Shown here piece after piece: positions 35,026-37,681 of a DNA stretch of 37,681 nt; within the stretch, counting starts at the first letter, position 1, and every line of letters begins with the position of its first letter. The notes beneath the pieces are model-generated. The model made no database searches. It was not told the DNA's origin and worked only from the letters and a program-made list of their open reading frames with translations. This DNA comes from an uncultured Nitrospira sp. GTDB taxonomy: Bacteria; Nitrospirota; Nitrospiria; Nitrospirales; Nitrospiraceae. The position numbers and the translations under genes are program-made. The stretch spans positions 1-37,681 of the forward strand of contig CABVRV010000030.1 in the NCBI GenBank assembly GCA_902500755.1, written 5' to 3'.

Positions 35026-36294
35026 TCAGGTCACCTCGTGTCCCGGGATCACACACATAACCGTCGTCCCTTGACCAGGCTGGCTGATGACCTTGAACGT
35101 TCCTCCGACCAGCCGTGTTCGTTCCCGCATGCCGACGATGCCCATTCCCTTCTGCCCATCCCAAGCTCCCGTGGTGTCAAACCCGACGCCGTCATCCACC
35201 ACGACGAGTTCAACCCCTCGTTGTGTGGTTCCCGCCAAGGTCACCGTCACATGCTTCGCGTTCGCATGTTTCACGATGTTGCACAAACTCTCTTGCAAGA
35301 GACGAAAGAGCGTCGTCATGGTGCCGACCTGAATGCTTTGCGGGACCGCCTGTTCAAAAAATTTGATGTCGAATCCGGCTTTGTCTTTGAATTCATTCAC
35401 CAGTTGACGGAGCGATACAGCAAGTGATGTATCCCCAAGGTTGCGGGGGAGCAGTTCATGCGACAGGGTACGAAAGTCGTTCAGGATGCCGGACAGATTG
35501 TGGCTCATCGCGGTCAGTCCCGGAATGAGATAGGACGCGTTCTGTTCGCAGGCCTTTTTCAGCATGTTCGCTTCCAATATCACGGCCGTCAGCCGCTGGC
35601 AATAATCATCATGAAGGTCTCTGGCGATACGTTTACGCTCGTCTTCCTGCGCCGTGAGCAACTTGCGGGTCAGGGCTTGCAGTTCGGTACGATTCGCTTC
35701 CAATGCGAGGTGTTGTCGGCGCAACGTCTCATCCGCTTCTTTTCGACCCGTGATGTCCATAAAGGCGACGCGCATTCGTTCACCGCTGCCCTCCCCGGTT
35801 TTCACCGGATTCGCCTGTATCGCAGCAAAAAAGGTCGACCCGTCCAAGCGTTTCATCTCGAACTCTCCGGTATCGGCCTCCTGCCCTGAGATGACGCCTC
35901 GACAGAACAATGTAAACCGGTCCACATCCTGGCTGGAGAAGAATGCGAAGAAGCTCCGTATCGGATGGGATTGAGGGTCCCACTTGAGCAGAGCCGTTCC
36001 CGTAGGATTTATGTTATAGAGCCGTCCGTCTCGATTAAGCGTGACGTAACAGACAGGAATGGATTCGTACAGTTCGTGATAGGTATTCCGACTGTCTTCT
36101 ACTTCAGACTGCGCTCGACGGAGTTCATGACATTGCATTTCCAGCTCGATTTGGTGGACCTGCAGCTCATGGACAAGCGTCGCCACGCTTTCCGGTTTGA
36201 GGCTCGGGACCGACTGTTCGATCACTCGACTCAAACGCTGTTCGGCTTGTCGGCGTAATTCTGCGAGCTGAGGCTGAATGCGAGGGGCTGCCAT
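35026..36294 (-). CDS. PAS-domain sensor histidine kinase (NarL/HisKA_3 type)
   Basis: The 422-aa protein has no clear transmembrane segment, so it is probably cytoplasmic. An N-terminal helical region (LVHELQVHQIELEMQCHELR) leads into a PAS domain (about residues 70-190, ESIPVCYVTLNRDGRLYNIN through FMDITGRKEADE). The HisKA_3 dimerisation box is ERKRIARDLHDDYCQRLTAV with H228 as phospho-acceptor. The HATPase domain shows ESLCNIVKHANAKHV, DDGVGFD and GMGIVGMRERTRLVGG. No response regulator lies within the window. It starts 17 bp after the stop of the next gene upstream, so they form one operon. Confidence 0.93.
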   Translation of the reverse strand: MAAPRIQPQLAELRRQAEQRLSRVIEQSVPSLKPESVATLVHELQVHQIELEMQCHELRRAQSEVEDSRNTYHELYESIPVCYVTLNRDGRLYNINPTGTALLKWDPQSHPIRSFFAFFSSQDVDRFTLFCRGVISGQEADTGEFEMKRLDGSTFFAAIQANPVKTGEGSGERMRVAFMDITGRKEADETLRRQHLALEANRTELQALTRKLLTAQEDERKRIARDLHDDYCQRLTAVILEANMLKKACEQNASYLIPGLTAMSHNLSGILNDFRTLSHELLPRNLGDTSLAVSLRQLVNEFKDKAGFDIKFFEQAVPQSIQVGTMTTLFRLLQESLCNIVKHANAKHVTVTLAGTTQRGVELVVVDDGVGFDTTGAWDGQKGMGIVGMRERTRLVGGTFKVISQPGQGTTVMCVIPGHEVT

Positions 36295-36311
36295 AGGATT
36301 AGCCTGATCGC

Positions 36312-37681
36312 CTACTCAAGTCCCTGGGCCATACACGATCGTTTCTTAATGATCGCTCCCATGCCGATCGTCGGTCCGTCTGCAGCACGGACCACGAAGA
36401 TTTTCATGTGAACCGGCACCGACGAGCCATCCTTGTGGATCAGTTCTTTGTCGAATTCCTGGGACATTCCCGTTCTGAACATATCTTCCACCATCTTGTG
36501 ATTCACCTGGTGATATTCCGAAGGCGTGATGTCTTGGTACCGCATCCGATCGACGACATCCGCTCGGGCATATCCGGTTAGTTGGGTGAAAGTCTCATTG
36601 ATGTCGAGCAACATTCCGTCCGCCTTCGCGAACGACATGGCGTCCGCGGAGGACTGGAACAGCGCCGAGAGGCGTCCCTCCGCCTCACGACGCCTCGTCA
36701 CGTCCAATCCAATGCCCCATTCGGCCCAGCCGGAGATCGGAACCTGCGACGCCAAATTCAGCCAGATGACTCTCTTCAAGGTGCCCTCTTTTGCGGTGAA
36801 CGACCACTCCCAATCTCCGGAGTCGCTCGTGCGCCTGGCGCCGTCCCGGACCATGCTGGCGCGATCAGCTTCCGCGGGATACAACAATTTCAACGTATCA
36901 GGGCGCCCGATCATCTCGTCGGCTTGGTGGCCGGTCACCCGTTCGCACTCACGATTCCACACCACGATCCGATGCTGCTCGTCGAACGCGGCAATCATGA
37001 CCGGCATGTTGTCGAACAACAGTTGGAGCCGCTGTTCGCTCTCACGCAGCGCTCCCTCCAGTTTCTTGACCATCCCGATGTTCGTGAAGGTCAGCACGCC
37101 CCCGTCGATCATATTTTCGATCGTCCGATAGGGCATGATGCGCAGCAGATACCACTCGCCTCTCTTCGTCTCAACTTGCATTTCCTTGTACACGAGTGTG
37201 TCGAGCACCTGGCGCAGGTCGTTCACCAAACCATCATACTTGAGGTTCGTCGCGATATCGCTCAGCGGACGTCCTACATCGGTCGGGATTAAATTGATCA
37301 CCGAGGCTGCTTGCGGGGTGAATCGCAGAATGCGCAGCTCGTTGTCCACGAAGATGGTCGCGATGTCCGTGCTGTTCAGCAAATTCTTCATGTCGTTGTT
37401 GGTCCGCGACACGTCGTCCATCTTCTGCTGCAGCTCCGAATTCACCGTGACCAATTCTTCATTGAGCGATTGTAGCTCTTCCTTGGACGTCGTCAGCTCC
37501 TCATTGGTACTCTGTAATTCTTCGTTGGTCGACTGCAACTCTTCGTTGGCGGACTTCAGCTCTTCCTGCGACGTTTCCATTTCTTCGAGTGTGATCTGGA
37601 GTTTTTCCTTCGTCCGTTGAAGCTCTTTGGCCAGCGCCTCCACTTCCTTGCTTCGCTTCGCGGGTCCCGCTTTCAACAGCC
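36312..37681 (-). CDS. PAS-rich signalling protein, C-terminal part (CheB/CheR hybrid-like; 5' end outside window)
   Basis: The frame is open to the right edge (a TTG at 37676 is not a credible start), so this is the C-terminal ~455 residues. It begins in the coiled coil with the repeated [17 protein letters not shown] pattern found in CheB-CheR-PAS proteins between the CheR methyltransferase and PAS modules. Three PAS-like regions follow: [40 protein letters not shown]; and [20 protein letters not shown]. It ends with the third PAS domain and has no kinase of its own in the visible part. The downstream histidine kinase is likely its partner. Confidence 0.85.
   Translation of the reverse strand, partial: LLKAGPAKRSKEVEALAKELQRTKEKLQITLEEMETSQEELKSANEELQSTNEELQSTNEELTTSKEELQSLNEELVTVNSELQQKMDDVSRTNNDMKNLLNSTDIATIFVDNELRILRFTPQAASVINLIPTDVGRPLSDIATNLKYDGLVNDLRQVLDTLVYKEMQVETKRGEWYLLRIMPYRTIENMIDGGVLTFTNIGMVKKLEGALRESEQRLQLLFDNMPVMIAAFDEQHRIVVWNRECERVTGHQADEMIGRPDTLKLLYPAEADRASMVRDGARRTSDSGDWEWSFTAKEGTLKRVIWLNLASQVPISGWAEWGIGLDVTRRREAEGRLSALFQSSADAMSFAKADGMLLDINETFTQLTGYARADVVDRMRYQDITPSEYHQVNHKMVEDMFRTGMSQEFDKELIHKDGSSVPVHMKIFVVRAADGPTIGMGAIIKKRSCMAQGLE

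Noticed and set aside
36582-37292. 236-codon plus-strand frame opposite the PAS protein
   Set aside because: Shadow of a gene with clear PAS motifs on the minus strand.
1-37681. CRISPR arrays, tRNA or rRNA genes, prophage genes
   Set aside because: No regularly spaced repeats, cloverleaf-like sequences, rRNA motifs or phage structural genes were noticed on reading both strands; a tRNAscan or Infernal run would be decisive.

Overview
The window (37,681 bp, moderately high GC) is a bacterial chromosomal segment. The mix of a Na+-translocating NQR operon with its own flavin transferase and NqrM, a SigZ-type sigma factor beside an ArsI/CadI-like enzyme, an animal-type haem peroxidase, a PP_4765-type flavoprotein and a CheR/PAS-type sensor protein fits a Gram-negative environmental organism. 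Nitrospirota (Nitrospira-like) is my best guess. That is an inference from gene content and style; no rRNA or other strong taxonomic marker is present.

Layout. 1-5750: end of a coiled-coil/helix-hairpin-helix protein, then dnaE (replicative polymerase with an apparently intact PHP site) and accA. 5774-8566: a ferritin-like protein, an envelope coiled-coil protein and a flavoprotein. 8567-12457: a promoter region with a perfect 12-bp palindrome, a secreted haem peroxidase, a convergent stem-loop, then on the minus strand tag and an ArsI/CadI-like dioxygenase with sigZ just downstream. 12790-14339 (minus): an aldo/keto reductase, a DUF488 gene that runs into the next gene, and an orphan HTH regulator.

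14389-22255: nqrABCDEF-apbE-nqrM, a self-contained Na+-pumping quinone reductase operon with maturation genes. It is preceded by a frameshifted transposase remnant and a perfect dyad, and bracketed by two copies of a 19-bp sequence. 22327-27363: inorganic pyrophosphatase, a secreted TPR protein, a methyltransferase divergent from a cupin/AraC regulator, and a small unknown protein.

27439-30664: a tight three-gene operon that reads as lysine catabolism. A lysine 6-dehydrogenase-like enzyme would make aminoadipate semialdehyde, an antiquitin-type dehydrogenase would oxidise it to 2-aminoadipate, and a short DUF1338/HglS-like protein could act on 2-oxoadipate. The transaminase between the last two steps is not in the window.

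30684-37681: DUF202 membrane protein, prfC with an upstream hemerythrin-domain gene, two small membrane-associated proteins, a secreted YD-repeat-like protein, and a NarL-type histidine kinase downstream of the C-terminal part of a PAS protein that leaves the window at the right edge. I saw no tRNA, rRNA, CRISPR array, prophage or intact insertion sequence.
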